Positions 1 to 57,300 of a stretch of DNA of 64,000 bases are shown one piece after another (position 1 is the first letter of the stretch; every line of letters starts with the position of its first letter). The translations under genes were made by a program, and so were the position numbers. The notes under the pieces were generated by a model, which saw only the letters and a program-made list of their open reading frames with translations, was not told the DNA's origin and ran no database searches. Origin of the DNA: Acridotheres tristis (lineage: Eukaryota; Chordata; Aves; Passeriformes; Sturnidae); NCBI GenBank assembly GCA_037013685.1, contig CM072894.1:17106949-17170948 (forward strand), written 5' to 3'.

Positions 1-1946
1 ATGCAAATTACTTGCCCGTGTTGGCCCCAGCAGCCTGCCCAAAAACTCAGACAATCTGCTCCTTCCAGTTCAAACTGGCTCTGCTGCAAAATCTTTAAAG
101 GCAGGTACAAGTTAATGTGCAGATCTCACACAGATGTTTCCAGGCCAGACATATTCAGGTGACAAATTGTGCATTCCCTGGAATGGCATCACTAAGCACA
201 TGGGGTGCTGTAGCAGGGCAGCTGCTAGGGAAGGCATGCCTGGCATGAAACCACAGCTTCAGAGGGAATGGCTTCCTTAGAAAAGGGCCCAACAGCACAC
301 AGAGCAGACAGGACCAATTAGGAGCTCACAGGGAAGGCAGGACCAAATAAAAAAGGTTGTAAGAAGCCTGCAGAGGTTATGTCAACACTATACAGGGCCA
401 TTGACCTAACTCTGCCCTGGCATAACAATTCAGCTTCTGTCCCATAGACTTTGCATACAGTCTCATTTGCACATTTTGCTGTCACGGCTAAAACATCGAC
501 TCATCTTCAAACTTAAGGAGGCATTAGTACAACGTGAGTACAACATGAGTACATCCCTCTCTCCAGTGCTCAGAGGTCTATTTGCTCCTTCTCTTGCTCT
601 TCCCTGGGGGTGGTTGCCCAACTCCCTGCACTAGGCTCACAGCCCATATTGGAAATGGAAGGGAGATATGAGCTTTTTCATGGACTTTTAGTTTCTTCAA
701 GAGTTAGTTGCACATGGGAGGGAAAAATGCACACCTACTAAAAAGCAGCTGTACAGCTGCATAAGCAACATGCATTCAAGAACACTGAGACAGTCTAAGT
801 AATTCACATAGTGATAAATAAGATTTTTGTAGGAAAAAGAAGTACTCAGAATAAAAGAAACAAACTAAAAAAGGAAATCTCTAGACAAAAAGCTTTTCAA
901 ATTGATGAAATTATTTCAGTATGAGTACAAGTTCCAAATAAGTTCAAACCTAAATGCTTTCTCTGCAAGCACCACGAAGTACAGAAATCAAGAGACTTTT
1001 GCAAACAATATGCCCTGAAAGCAAAGCAGCCAGATAACACAAGATGAAAGTCAGCCTCCCACAAGTTTAGGGTGGACACACAATGCAGATTTATCAAATG
1101 CAAAAGGAAACAATTCCTGCTGTCACAACCTCTGACTATAGCTCAGAAATGCTTTGCACACCATTTCCACATAGATGATTAATTCTAAATCCCTTGAACT
1201 CAGAGTCCATGGCAAGCTGGACAAAGCAAACAAAAAGCATGGGACAAACCTCACTCTTGAGAAAAAACAATGTGGTAGAAATCCTTTGCTGGAACATCTG
1301 GAGCCATCAACTGTTACACAGGGTGTAACGAGAGATCCTTGAACCAGCTTGGCTTGGAGCTGAGGTTTGATTAGGATGTGGCACACTGGCAATTGCTGAA
1401 GCACAGCAGTTTTGTGCAATGTGCTGCAACTACCCCTCCCTCCTTCCCCAGCACCATGAGGGCACACAGTCTCCACCAGGACCAGTCCCATCCTGCCCCG
1501 CCAGCCACCATACCATGTATTTTCCAAACTCCTTTTGGCTGCATAAAACACTATCTCCGTTCTGCTGAGACAAAAGGAAGTCTGTCCACCAACATCAGGC
1601 ATATGCTACTGCTCAACTGTCAGTGGGGTTTTTTTTAATAAATGGATTACCATTTCACACCCATGGGGATAAAAGGAACAAATTACAAAAATTACAATTT
1701 AAAAAATTGTTCACAAGGAAACAAAATCTTTCAGCCAAAACTTTCTATGCCACTCTTTTCTTCCCTGCCTGTTCAGGGGGATAGGTCCTCATCACTGATG
1801 AAGCCTCATTTGCCACTTTGACATTCAGTCGGCACTTTCCAAAACAAGAGGATTCTCATGCCAATTTATCTTTTGTGTCCAGAAGACATTGGACCCTCTG
1901 GGTAACGATTCTTAACAAACCAACTGATCTAGCACTCCCAGCTTAC
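1..1946 (-). other. Intron of MAP3K20 alpha, left edge of window
   Basis: No coding exon was found here on the minus strand, although the next alpha exon was looked for. Open frames of up to 159 aa exist on the minus strand (1123-1602) but show no family resemblance. No repeat was recognised. Confidence 0.8.
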
Positions 1947-43974
<42,028 letters not shown>

Positions 43975-44691
43975 CTATTCTTTTATGGCCAAGGCACTGA
44001 TGTAGGAAGTTAAGTCTTTGGAAAAACTGAAGATCTTGGAAAACTTTATTCCAAGAAAGATCTGGGATTTTTGGCAGAGCAGCAGCAGTCCTGTCCAGAA
44101 TTTGTGTTTATGCACAAAGTACCATGGGTTCAGTGAGTCCAGCGCTCCAGGCTGTTACAGCATACCATGCACACACAGCTCCATCCAATGTTTACTGGAA
44201 ATGTGGAATTTCCAAGCATGCGCTGTGGAGTCTGATTAAATACCCAGAGCAAGCATGCCTGAGATTGCCAAATACCCAGCAGTGCAGTTGAAACTGCTCC
44301 TCAAAGCAGACTACAGATGTTTGGCAGTTCTGGATAAATATACAAAACCTTCCAATTCCACTTGAACAATGCTGCTGGGTTTGAGCAAGAGACTGCATCT
44401 ACAGAAATTAAGACATGTACGCCCTGTAGTTTTCAAGAAAAAAAGTCGGGTATCTCCTGGAAGGTGTCTCAACAGTTTCACCTCTGCAGTGTATCAAAAC
44501 AAATACTCAACAGTTTTTAGACATGTTTTTACACAAATATACATACTATGCAAATACAGATATGTACTATTTTATATTTTTACCCTACAGTAATGCTTTA
44601 CTTAAAGACATTGAGATTATGTTAACTCTATACCAGGCAAGAGCACCTAACAAAAACAGGATCAAAACTCCTCAGAACTTATCAAAAGTAT

Positions 44692-44810
44692 CTGACAGAT
44701 CCCTTCACAGATCTCTTGACTTGCAGTGGGAGTGTTGCTGTTTACCCACAGATGAGTTTTCATACATGTTCTCAGATAACTCCCAATTAAATCATTTTGT
44801 GGACTTGTAG
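44692..44810 (-). repeat. Left arm of a diverged inverted repeat, unknown family
   Basis: The reverse complement of this 119-bp segment aligns with 45270-45371. Shared blocks include CTACAAG, CCACAAAAT, AACAGCAACACTCC and GAAGGRATCTGYCAG. The copies differ by transitions and two gaps (5 and 12 bp); I estimate about 75-80% identity by eye. Both arms give similar short peptides (VNSNTP, GSYL), but the substitutions look neutral, so it is probably an old dispersed repeat. Confidence 0.8.
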
Positions 44811-45269
44811 GTGAGTCATTCTGCAGTATGATTTGTTGAAAACAGCACACATTTTAAAAGTTAATTTTCTGGTATTGTGAAAAAAGATTACTCACTTGAC
44901 AGTAATATTGTTTTTCTTGTTGAGCAGGCTAAGCAGCATGAAGAGTTAGTGTAACCCAAGTTCAGTTCAAAGCTATAGTTAAGATTTAATTGAATATGTG
45001 CAAATGTCTGAGCATTAGCTAAAGGTCTTCAAAACTATGGTGAAGTTACTCGAAAAAGTCTTTAAGCAACAACAGTAGCAAAACATTGAGTCACCTAATG
45101 CCTTTATCTGTAATCATGCAATTAAGCACATGTACCATGATACCACCTATAAAACACAGGCCAAACCAATACTGGTTTGCTACAGATCTACATTTATTAG
45201 AATAGCAGTAGCTGATGTACTATTGGTTTCTGCATAAAAACTGCTACAGCCTTCCTGTTTTCAATGAAT

Positions 45270-45371
45270 CTACAAGGCCACAAAATAATTGGAAGCTATC
45301 TAAGCAAACGTGGAAAGATTCACCTGCAGGTGAACAGCAACACTCCTAGAGCCAGTGAAGGAATCTGCCAG
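45270..45371 (+). repeat. Right arm of a diverged inverted repeat, unknown family
   Basis: This 102-bp partner of 44692-44810 lies 459 bp away in opposite orientation. The sequence after 45371 (Gln/Pro-coding-like, CAGCAGCAGAAGCAGGAG) has no counterpart beyond the other arm. In the MAP3K20 pre-mRNA the two arms could pair. Confidence 0.8.
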
Positions 45372-48300
45372 CAGAAGGAGCTCTGCCCTACAACTGCAGC
45401 CCCACCACCCTCCCAGGACAAGGGACTCTTGCAGCAGCAGAAGCAGGAGTTGTATCTGCAACCTCCTTCCCTCAGCTGGAGGATGCAGGTGACCAGTGAG
45501 TCACTCAAATCTCCACCTCAGAAACTTTCATATTATGTTTGTATAATCCTTAGGAAATACTAATTGGGCATTCAATTCTCTGATTCCTACAAGCATGACT
45601 GGCAGATTACCAGGAGACTTCACTCTCCTTGACTGCCTATCTGAATATTCTGGTATGAGACAGTAATAACAGTTAGAAAAACTATCTAAACCACCTTTTC
45701 ATTAATGCCTTGGTCAGAGGAATGGAATAAAACCATCTTCTTGTAAAGTACTTAAAACACACCATGTCTTCAAAGCAATGAGCACACCATCTGCTATGGT
45801 GTTTACAACACAAGTACTTCAACAGGTCATTAGAATTAAATTGATGGGTCTCATATTTAGTTTTCCCATAGAATAAATATATTTAGGTCCTGGCTATAAA
45901 CGGAGTACTAGACTAATCTTTTCGGATAATGATTAAAAATGTCCCATGATTAACAAATCCAAGTTCCATAGCTCCCTATCCCACCACAACTATGTGCAGA
46001 ACCCAGTGACCGTTCTCCATCTCACACAAGATGCTGCTGGATCCAGTGAGAGCCCATCAGAGTCAGTGGACAACAGGAGGGGCTGCACTGCAGCAAACCC
46101 CAGACCGACCAGTCACCCGGTGCTACCATGACAAGGACTACAATCAAAATGTGAGTATTGGGCCAAGAAGATGAGTACTTCACTGCCACAGGCACATTGA
46201 CACACAGTGCTTTTATCACTTGGAAATGAAAAAAAATATTTTTAAGATTATCTTATTTACATTATATATACTAAGATCACATTACGGAAGTATGAAAAAA
46301 ATGCTGTGTAGACCACAGCTAATACCATCACTTTCACATTGATGTTCATACTCTAATCTGGGATTTAACAGATACCAAAGCAAGCTTCCATCTAAGAAAT
46401 CCAGAGAAGCACCTTGCCCACAGATATGACAAGGAACAACTGCGGGGTAAAAAAATTTCCAACTTTTCCTAAGGACCATTATATCGCAAAGAAATCCTCT
46501 CTAAACATTTTTAATCACTCTGCTGTTATTAGCAGTAGTGCTTCTAGACGATTCCTTTCATGCTTTTTTCTTTTCTGTTGCTGTGGATCAGCTGTGAACT
46601 CTATTAGCCAATTTAAAGACACTTATTCCTTACAGTGAGAATCAGATGCAAGCCAGTCTGTATCTTTGAAGCTTTTGTACTATCTTTGACAAGAAGGTGC
46701 CATATTTAAATGAAAATTACTTTCAGGTAGCAAATTACAAAGTGGTGGTTAAAGACTGGTATTTCAAAGATCTCTTAGACACTAACAAGAATATTTAGAA
46801 TCACCTTTAAGCATCAAAACTGTACTTTAATCCAAAATGCCTAAATGCTTGGAAGAAAATCCTGTCATGAATCTGTCTGTCTAAAGGCAGCCCTTGCTGG
46901 CTTGGACATGACAGTCCTCCCTCAGTAAAGCTGCTGTCTATCTTATGCAAGCCAAATGAGCACCAATTTGCTTCCTAAACAGTGATGACAAGTAACAAGT
47001 ATTCAACTACTTCATTACATTAGTTTTTGGTGTGAAAGACAGAATTTTCTTTTAAAAGGTTGGATTGAAGCAGAACTAGTGGAGCTCAGCTGAACATAAA
47101 CACAAACTCCCAGACACAGACACACAAGGTAACAGCAAGAGAATTGAATATTATGCTTAGTGCCATGTCAGCAACAGCCTGTTACTGACCATCAAACTAT
47201 GCTAAAATTGTCCATACTACACTTACATCACAGGTATGGATGAAATTATGTCCCTCCCTTGAGTCCTGCTGAAGGGATTACAGACTGCACACCATTTCTT
47301 GAAGGCAAAGGGATTTAGATTTCTAAACAAACCTAATCCACTGCTTACATAATTCAAATAACACAAAATCCAAGGTCAGAACAAATTACATTGAAAACTT
47401 TTTCATTTAATTCTCACTAACTGACTTACAGTAAATCAAACTCAATTCATAAAACAATTACGGTACAAGAGTTTGGAATTCAGGTAATCCCTAAGTGTAC
47501 AAACAGTGTAATTGTGCCCTGTGAACCATGGTATGGATCACAGTGTTTAACAGGTAATTTGGTTTTATGCCTGTTTAATCTCTATTTACTGACATATGTG
47601 AAAATGACAGTTACATCATCCAGGACTGACATCATCCTAGAGGTGCTGGTAGACCCACTAGTACTGCTCTTAACCTCGTAGTACAAACAACCACGCATGA
47701 ATAACCATATCTTCAGGTGGTTCAGCAGGTAAAAACAAGGTCCTCCTCCAGGTCTTGTCTGGGTTCAGCAGTTGCTGGACAGAAATCACAAACACAAATT
47801 CTAAGCACAGCCAGCAGCAGATGAGGGGACAAAGCAAGCTGGCTGGACAGCGTGGTGTCGTTATGAGCAGCACAAACCTCAGCTCACCAGGATGACCCAA
47901 GACCTCACTTGTTTTTGCTCTGCCTTGTACCAGTGCAGCAAAAGCAGCAAGTGCAGCTAAGATCTGATGAGGTCTTCAAGGTTGGTGCTGACTGCAGATG
48001 TGGGCAATGGCCACCTGATGCTGAGCTGGCATTACTTGGGAATCAGACAAGGCCATAGCGTCAGATCTTTAATTGCAGCCGCAAAGACAGTAAGGATGTG
48101 GACAGAGGCACTTTGCATACAGCTGTGTTGTTGCCTGACAGCTCCTCACAGCAGCTGCAGCTGCTCTTGTTAGAGCTCCCTATCCCAAGGCAGTTAAAGT
48201 TAGCAAAGACCAAACAACTCAGCATATTTCAGTTACTCTGGTTCTCCTTGGAAATATATTAGGAATTTGTTATGTTCACATTTATAGTCAAGAGAAATGA

Positions 48301-51300
48301 TCAAGGGTTTGGGCAGTCTGTTCCAGCAGCACAGCTGGAACTGTAAAAGTACATCTGTTCACAGAGTTTTTCAGTATCAAAATGCTTTTTTTGCATAGGT
48401 CCAGACAAACTGAGCCCAAAGCAACTCAGCCACCACTTCTTCCAGGTGCCTTTGGAACAGCTGACTGGAAAGAATAAAGTATCTTTCCACCCTGGTCTGA
48501 GCACACTGGTTTAGGATTAACACAGGAAATAGCTTAAGCCCCTTGTGAGAGTACTGCATCAGCCAGCAGCCAACCAACTCTGTAAGTTAACCACACAGCA
48601 AGTGGCACCTTCGCTCCACACAAAAATACTGAGTTACACATAGTTAGCTACTTAAACTGATTAACACAGCTTCCTTAATTTGCTTAGAATATTTATTATT
48701 ACACTGTGCAAGTCTGGCTATTTAATTTTCCAGATATTTAGATACACTTAAGGCAGCTTTGGAAAGATTTTTTTTGTAAGTCTTGTAGCATTTTAAAGGC
48801 TTTAACCAAAAATGCTGGTTTCTATAGGCCATTTACATGTTAAAACTGTCAGCACTTATGTCTTACAACACAGCCTCTATACTCAGGCTGTAACAAGAAA
48901 CAGTATCCTCTTTCTTAAACTGCACAGAAAAGAGTTAACCTACATTCTCAGATTGATGTCACCAGCATTTCTGTAAGTAACAGAATTAAATTCTCATAAA
49001 TACATCTACAATGACGTACAAAATTTGCACTTTGAAGCATTTTGATTGAGCAAATCTTTCAAAGCATCAAATTTGCATTCAAAATGATGTCTTACACTGC
49101 TACAAATCCCAGAGACTAAAAGCAGAAATGTACAGAAAACTAATAAATTCTCATCGCTATATAATTATTTTACCATTAATTTAAATCCACTGGTGTATAC
49201 CACCAAAAAAAATCTCATTTTTGGAAATACTCTGATAGAAACACACACTTTAAATACCTCATATTGACTCTAAGGTTACAATATTGAAGAAAGAAAATGC
49301 ACATTACCAAGACAGATAATTTCTGTTAAACTATCATAATGTACTGCAGATAACGAATTAAGACATAAATTTATTGTATTCGATTCTAGGCTCACCCCAT
49401 CTTATGAAATTTACTTTAAAATAGTTAATTTGCATCATGCAACACCATAGGACTAGTTAGTAGTAAAATGTATTGGATTTTGACCATCTAGTATAGTTCT
49501 TTACAGCAACCTTTGCACACAACTTGGTACGTTATGGATAATTTGAACACTAGGGGTTTAAAAGTATTAGCTATCAAATTCAGAACATGCCTGTCAAAAT
49601 ACTGCAAAGGCTTTCTTAGCCCATGAAAAGCAGGCTGGTCCCTCTAAAAATCACAGGGGCTTTGTCCTTGTGATGTGGCAGCAGACCCTCTGCCTTGTGC
49701 AGCAAGAGGGAACGAGACCAAGCTAACTGGCTCAATCCTCCCTCTGACTTCCACCAGCTCAGAACAATGACCACGTGCAGCCCACACAGCACTGTCCAAG
49801 AAATTGCAGGATCATGGTGTTGATTTTCTTCGTGAGGAGGGTTAAAAACTTGCTATCTATGAGAGATGAGGCTGCTAACAGACTCATGAAACTAAGCAGA
49901 GGAACTTTCTGCAGAAAATCCTTACGGTATGGTTAGTAAGCTTGAAAAAATTCTATGTTACATTTATGCTGCCATTTACAAAAAAATCCAAACAAACAAA
50001 CAACTGAAACTAACGTTATGGAAAAATAACTCATTTTTCAGACAGATTCCAAGTAGAAACACACCCACAGGACTGTTATATTTTGCAGCATACAACATAA
50101 GATTGTATGAGCATTTAATATTAAGGTAACTGATAAAGGCAGATCTGCCAAGAACAAGTTTAGTTTGGATTTCACTACTGTTATTCATATGAAGTAAAAA
50201 CCATTCAGAACATGAATAACTATGTATTTGTACTGGTGTAAGAGTTTAGAAATGAGCAATGTCTGCAATATTTGTAATTTTTAGTTCAGGCAAATTTGGA
50301 GTACTAAGGTGCCTCCAGCTGCAAAGCAACACCAGCAATTGGGTAGAAACAATAGATGAGTGGACTAAACAGCAGGGCTGAAATACCTGAGCTCCCATAG
50401 AGCTGTTTATTTTCAGCAATCATCATTTTGCTTTCCAATGTTGGGAAATTTTCCAAGTTACCTGCAATCACTTTGAACACAAACCGGCTTTGACTATAGA
50501 GAACAGTAATAAAATCCTCAACATTCCTAAAATGCAACAGAATAACAAAACTTGAAACTTTCTAACTCCTGGCATACTCCCCAGGTGAGAAGATACCACG
50601 GCTAATGTGCAACACAGGGATCATTCCAGACCCAACAAATGGAAAAATATCCAAGGAAATTATTTCTGAGCTCAAAGTCACTGTAGGTTTCATGAGTACC
50701 TTGTTGGAAAGGCATTTCAGTATGAAAGTGATGGGCAAAACGAATCCCCTCTCAAGGAGCCATGGCCATACAGATTTAACTTGAGCACTGATTTTTCTGA
50801 GGTCTGCAAGGTATTTGTAAGGAATCTGGATTAGATAACCAAGAACAAGTCAAATCTCATTATACAGTGGTTTTTGCTGAACAATTAGCATAGACTGCAA
50901 CAGAGACAGCAACAGCTGTACTTACGCATTCTGATCCACTCCTCTAAAGCAGCTGTGATCTTTACAATGAACTATTTTTCCATCTTAATCATGAAAACTG
51001 TAATTTAACCACAGGGAAAAAAAACCCATCATGTTCTTGATGAACACTCACTTAAAGCCTGTCTTAGAATGGATAAATCAAACCTACTATAGCTAATGAC
51101 AGGGACAACACTTGATGGGAATCCCTCTTACTGGAATCCTAGCGAATGTTATAATTCCAGAAAATGTTGCTCAACCAGGCAGGCTGAGCTCACACTTATG
51201 AAAAAAGCACTTCACAAGATGTGTCACCTGTTATATGTTAACAGGGAGCCACAAGGTTTTGTTTTCCACATGAGCTGCTAGAGCTCTGCACAAGGCTCTC

Positions 51301-54300
51301 CCCAGCTGTCACTCAAAACTGAGCTGCCCCTGCAGAAAAGGTATGAATAGCTCCCTACCTGGAGTCCACCTAACTTAAAAAAGCTTTCAAAACAGAAATT
51401 ACAGCTGTGACCAGCTGGCATAAAAAGAAAGGAAAGCAGTTGTCAACTACAGATGTTGGCACTCCGCTGAAGTGAATGAGTCCTCCACGGATGAGGGGCA
51501 TTTTTCTGACATTTACCTACCCCAAAGCACAATCTCACAAATCTGAGGTTTTCAGGAAAATGAGCTGTCACCATTATCTGAATGACATACATCATGGTTT
51601 TATGTGAAACTGTCCAAAAATCCAGCATGAACCATGGTGAATTCTACCTTCTTTTCAGAAAAACCACTCTTCTTCACAATGAAAATTGTATTTTACTTAG
51701 AAACTTAGTTCAAATGCGACTTCTATTGGGTAGCAATGGTCAAAAAATAAAACTATACAAAATGCATCAAATTTTAAGCTTTTATCTTTATGAAACGTGT
51801 ACCTCGTGTTTATTTTTTCTTGGGATTCTTCATGCTGCCTTTATGGTAGCTCAATCATTTTTCCATTAGAACTAAAAAATTTCAAGTAAAACAATGGCTA
51901 AGATAAAAACCTTGGAGGAAAACTAGCAATATTTTAGAAACTCTTTTAGTGTCATAAATCCACATTTATCAGTATTACTCTACTATGTATTTCTGACATA
52001 TTGCTTCAGCTTTTCCCTTACTTCTCTGTGTTATTTTTTAAATTTCTTTTACACAGAACTCCCTATCTTATCTAAGTATCTTTATAGCTCTCAGCTTACA
52101 CAGATATGGCAATAACAATTATTTCATTTCTAATCCTCGTTATATAAGAATACAAATGGTCAGCCTCAAAATACATTTTTAAAGTTAATAACTTGAATAC
52201 CTTTATCTCTGAACTCTGCAGAAAGTGGAAATCCAGAAGAACCTATCTAGAAGAGTAAGACTGATTACAGTCTGACTTACAAAGGCAGTTGCTTTGAGTC
52301 CTGCAGACCTACAAGGAACAGAGAACTCACAGGGGTCCTGTACCACTATAGGATATCAAATTAAGTCAAAACTCCATTTTTTCATTGCTCTTCTCCAATG
52401 AAAAAAATATATTTAGCCATTTCCTTCCCCAAAGTTATGGCAAAACAATCAGAGGTACCGTAACTGCTACCTATGTCTGTACTTACTAATATGAGAAGAA
52501 TATCACACATACCTAATGGGGAATGAATAACATTTAAAAGTTACAAAATGAAGATCATCTATTCTGTGGTTACAAAACCACTGACCTTCACTACTTCCTC
52601 CATCACCTTGCAGTGTGCTTGCTTAGGACCTGCAATAAATGAAACAGCAAAGTGGAAGTAGGAACTGTATATATATGGGACCACAGGAACTTTCAGGACC
52701 AGTATCATGTGCAGAAAACAATAAAGCCTCTCTCCTGGGCTGTACCTAAAGAGCTGAACAGAAGGCATTATGCTGCAGCTAATGGCGATTCCAATCTGAA
52801 TCTGAGTGCAGTGGAGAGAATTTGCATCTCTTCCTATTCCAGCAGTGCCTGTAGTCTTTGCATAACTACTGACTGACTTACGCTCCGAGCATGACAAGGA
52901 TTAGATTAGCAAAGTTCAGTACAATGAACTGAGCTCACAAGGTGGATCCAGGGATCAGAAGCTCCATGATGTTTTGGTGGCAAAAAGTACATTCAAATTG
53001 GCGTGGAAGAATAACAGCATCCCATATACCACAGCTTCTCATTTTCCAGTGCCAGACATACCCAAACCCTTGCCTAAGAAACTGACTCCTATCAAGGATC
53101 AGACACACAAGCAAATGTCATTTTCCATGCCACCTTCAGGTCAAGCAAGGCTGGAATGACTTCAAGCATTCTCCTTCAACCAAGCAAAATCATCCTCCAG
53201 TAAAGCTTTGCTGCCTGAGACACAACTCTCTAGAAGACACAGCAAGAATTCTTTTCCATCCCGTCACAGCTATACAACATTTCCCTTCCCTTTCTACACG
53301 TGCTGCTCCTGTGCTGCACACTTTACTTGCAACACCACTGGCCTCCTGAGGGTCTTTACTTCTAGGAGACAATTCCCTTATTCCAGGTAAAGTCCTTCCT
53401 TCTGCCTGGGAAGAAAGGGAGAAAAAACAAAACAATATTGGCAGGAAGAAAAGGACCTAGAGAAACATTCCTCCTTCTCTTTAAGAAGAGTTAGCAGTAT
53501 CTCGTGACTGGCATACAGTGTTACTACAAGAGGGTTTGCCTGATTCCATATATGCAGAAGGCTGTCATAACCCTCCTGCCTTTTTTCCTTCTTGAGTTTG
53601 AATTGTTGCACTTTGAAGAGTTTTTAGATCTCTCCTCAAGGTCAATTTTATTAACTATCTCTGTCTATACCAATTCTGGATATAATTACAGTAGTTAGCT
53701 CTGAAGGGAGAATGAGACCATTTTGAGGTCACTATTGTGCAGAGCAAGTGTGATGGTCTTGCATATTACTGCAAACTTTACAAATATTATTTTTAAATAT
53801 CTAAACCATTAATTAGTCTATATTGTATCCTCAGGGACAGCACCAGAGATCTTAAGCCTTTAGAAGTGTCCTGCATCTTTTCATGTGCCCTCACTGTTTT
53901 GTTTAGACTAACATACCTTTATTATTGTGTATGTACAAAAAGAAACCACAAGGTGCAATAGTCTTTTGAAAATATAGGTTTTTGGTTCAAAGTCTCCACT
54001 GAATTCAGAATTTTGATGGATTAAAGTAAATGGTGGTGCTAAAATAATACTAAAGTTGTAGAATTCAGATTGCAATTCTTTCAAATTTATATTTTAAGAT
54101 ACACAGTTTTGTCAAAATTTGAGAAAGCAAAATTCCTCATAAAAGCTGTGTACACAGAGGGGTTTTCACAACAATGAACAGCCTAATCAGGGTGAAGAAT
54201 CCTCAACTGAAAGCACACAAAGAAATCCCTCTATCCTTTCTCCATTTTTTCAATTCAACTTTTCTCGATAGGGGTGTCTCACCAGAGAACCTGAAGAGTG

Positions 54301-57300
54301 AAAGATTTAAGTATAGGACTGAAATCCATCAAACCCAGGCTTGTGGTCCAAACCCAAGCAGCTGTCAAACCCAGAGACAGGAATGTATGCTCGCTTGTGC
54401 CTAATAAAATTTGAATCAAACACTTTGCATCTGATTCTCCATGTGAGCTTTTATGCAAACTTCTAAAGTGCAAGGAATCCTGGGGTGGAAGAGCTATTCT
54501 GAGAGCTTTCACATAGTTCATGTAATTAGGGAAACCACTTCCTTTGATTGTAAGTGTTCAAAACAGCTGAATTTCTTCTTTCAAAGGACTCTGTGATTTG
54601 GGTCATCTCTTTTACTTGCTCTTTTATGTTTCTCAAGATGAGAGGTGACACTGTAAAGCACATTATTTAGAAAAAAAAAAGATTCCACTTTTTGTTTTAG
54701 GGATTGAACTTCGACTATTCAAACGCTTGTCATTTGGAAATCTATCTTTCTTTCCCTCCCTCTGTTTCCTTCCTTTTCTGATAAGCTCTTCAGTGGCTCA
54801 AGCGAATATAGCCCAAAACGCCAATTTAAACCTAAGGGAAAACTGAAATACGGTACATAAAGGAAAAGGGACTCTCATTTTCCTTTGTGTGGTTGTGGTT
54901 GAATATGTAATTATAAAGGAGCTCTAGCTGCAGGGTCTCAGTCCCCATGTCACATTTACTTTTTCAATGGTTCTAAACATTGACCATGCAAAAAGGCAGA
55001 AATACAGATTTTTAAAAGACAAACAAAGCAGCTGCCCTGGTCTTTGAAGTAGGTTTGCAGGTTCTTCGTTTCTCAAAAAGAGAACTCGGGTCACAGTTGC
55101 AAGGCAATGACCATGTCACCAGAGCTAACAGCTGATGCCAATGTTGCTACAGAATCAAGTGTCACTCGCCCTGAATTTCTTGAGTCAGGCACCCTGTTAG
55201 TGCTGTTACTTCACATTCATCTCACTAACAGCTGTAACAGGCAGTGAATATCCCACTTCTCACAGTATAGCACAGAGTCATACTAGTGAAAAGGCAGGAG
55301 ATTTCTTACTGCAGGTTTCAAATTTATTAAGTAAAAACAAAACGCTTGTTGATCCTAGGAAGACAGCATTATTCCCAGTCAGTGAAAAATTGCAGGACTC
55401 CTTCCAGAATTATAGCACTTACAGGGGAATCAGTCTGCAATGGGAACAGAGTAAACCACTCGGAACACAGTGCCAGAAACCACATTACTGCCAACTTCTG
55501 CACAGGACAGATGAGACATTGGCTTGGAGAGATGACTTTACAATAAAGACTTTGGTACAAATACACAAACAATCAAGAACCCAAAAATTATGAGCAGAAA
55601 AGCCTTTTCCTTGGTTTATGAGATTAAAAGTACACAGCTCACAAAAATGGAAACCCACCAATCACTACTTATAAGCCTTTGTGTTTGAAAGGTTTGCCTC
55701 AAATGCATCTAACATTATTAAAATTCAAGTCGTTATAAGATTAGACAAGAAGTAATTTTTGCCCTTCCCCCTCCTCTAATTTCATATAGGCATGCACAAC
55801 ACTTTCTCAGCTGTACAATTCTTCCAAGAAGAAAAGATAACTTCTTGGAAAATGTCACTCATTCGATTGAGTTGCTCACAGCAACTAGTTGTTTTTAACA
55901 AGTTTCTAGAACTACCCACTCATCTCTCCTATTCTGCCTCTGCCAGATAATAATTTGCAGACTGCCTCAGCTTTCACAGAAAGGCTGCCACCCGCCCAGC
56001 CTGCATGCCTGTCTTTGGTTTTCCCACCCGCCAAGAGTAACTCGGTACAAGCAACTGCATCTCATCTTCTGGTGTCTGTCAAGAGCTTCCTCACTTCTAC
56101 AAGCTTAAGAGATTTTACAAGCCATGCTTATTTTTGATGTGGCTGCTGGTAAATCAGGTGCCCAATACACAAAACCCACAGCTATTTGGTCAGTCGTGTA
56201 TATCATAACACAATTTTTTCTCCCTTGCCTCCACCATTTAGCCACAAGGAACCTCAATTTTCAGGAGTTTTGGAGTAAAATAAATAAGCAGAGGCAGAAG
56301 ATAAGTGGGTAGGTGTGTGGCACTGTTCCCCTTCAATGACATTCAAGGACCAGGCCCTATTTTGCCAAGGAGCTGCACCCACACGGGACCCCTCCTGTGT
56401 GCGAGACACCCAGTTTGCCTGGGGACTTGACTTTCTTAAATAGAAATTATGCAGAATGCAGATTCTGTAAACATTAGTCTAATAAACAAACATGTATTTG
56501 CAAATAGGATTCTTCCCCAGCAGCTGAATTGCAACAGATGAAACATTTAAGTTAAACAGGGCAGTCTGGATGCAGTTGGATCAGAAGCACAGCTCTGTGT
56601 TTGTCCTTACTGGCCTCATGTCCCTGGTGTGTTAGTACAATTAACTGAGTATAAGAGAAAGAGTTAATGTTGAAGCTGTTCTTCGGGCTCCTCTGCAGCC
56701 TCCAGCTAACATAAACACATCTGAATGTTTCCCTCGGACTGTTTATACTGTCCTCTTAAAAAGGAAACTTTCTCTATCAGCACCTTAGTAAGTGGAAATA
56801 GGTGAATACGAAGTAACTTTTACAAGTCTTAGTTGTGTCATTACAATTAAAAGACTCGTTTTCATGCTTGTATTCAAGTTAGGATATATTATCTTTTTTC
56901 TTCAACTCTGTTTTCAGTGAAACCTTGTGCCCCAGACCCTTACACAACTCACATGTAGCCAATTTAAAATAAAGAATTAAAAAACAAAAAAAGGAAGTAA
57001 AGTAGGGCCTATCTAGTTCTGTAGAGCATTTTATTGCCCTCTTAAAAGCACAAAACACATTATTCAAAATTCTGTTGCCATCGTGTGTACGGCAGATAGT
57101 TTGGGGAACCCAGCCAGAGACTGCAATCCTCATGCTTAGCTTTGAATACTCCTGTGGAAAATGGTCTCCAGGAGATTAATGGTCCCAGACTCAGATCACA
57201 TCAAATCCAGCACAGGTCTCAGACTTCATCTGAACCATCACACAGGCATGCAACAACCTAGAAACTGTGTCAGATTTAAACAATACTTCTACACATCCCA

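Noticed and set aside
1123..1602. 159-codon minus-strand open frame in the sense of MAP3K20
   Set aside because: Checked as a possible alpha exon or alternative terminal exon. It shows no match to the remaining human MAP3K20 sequence and lacks convincing flanking splice sites.
48316..48341. Short hairpin GTTCCAGC-loop-GCTGGAAC
   Set aside because: An 8-bp stem with a 6-base loop is expected by chance in 64 kb, and there is no miRNA-length stem around it.
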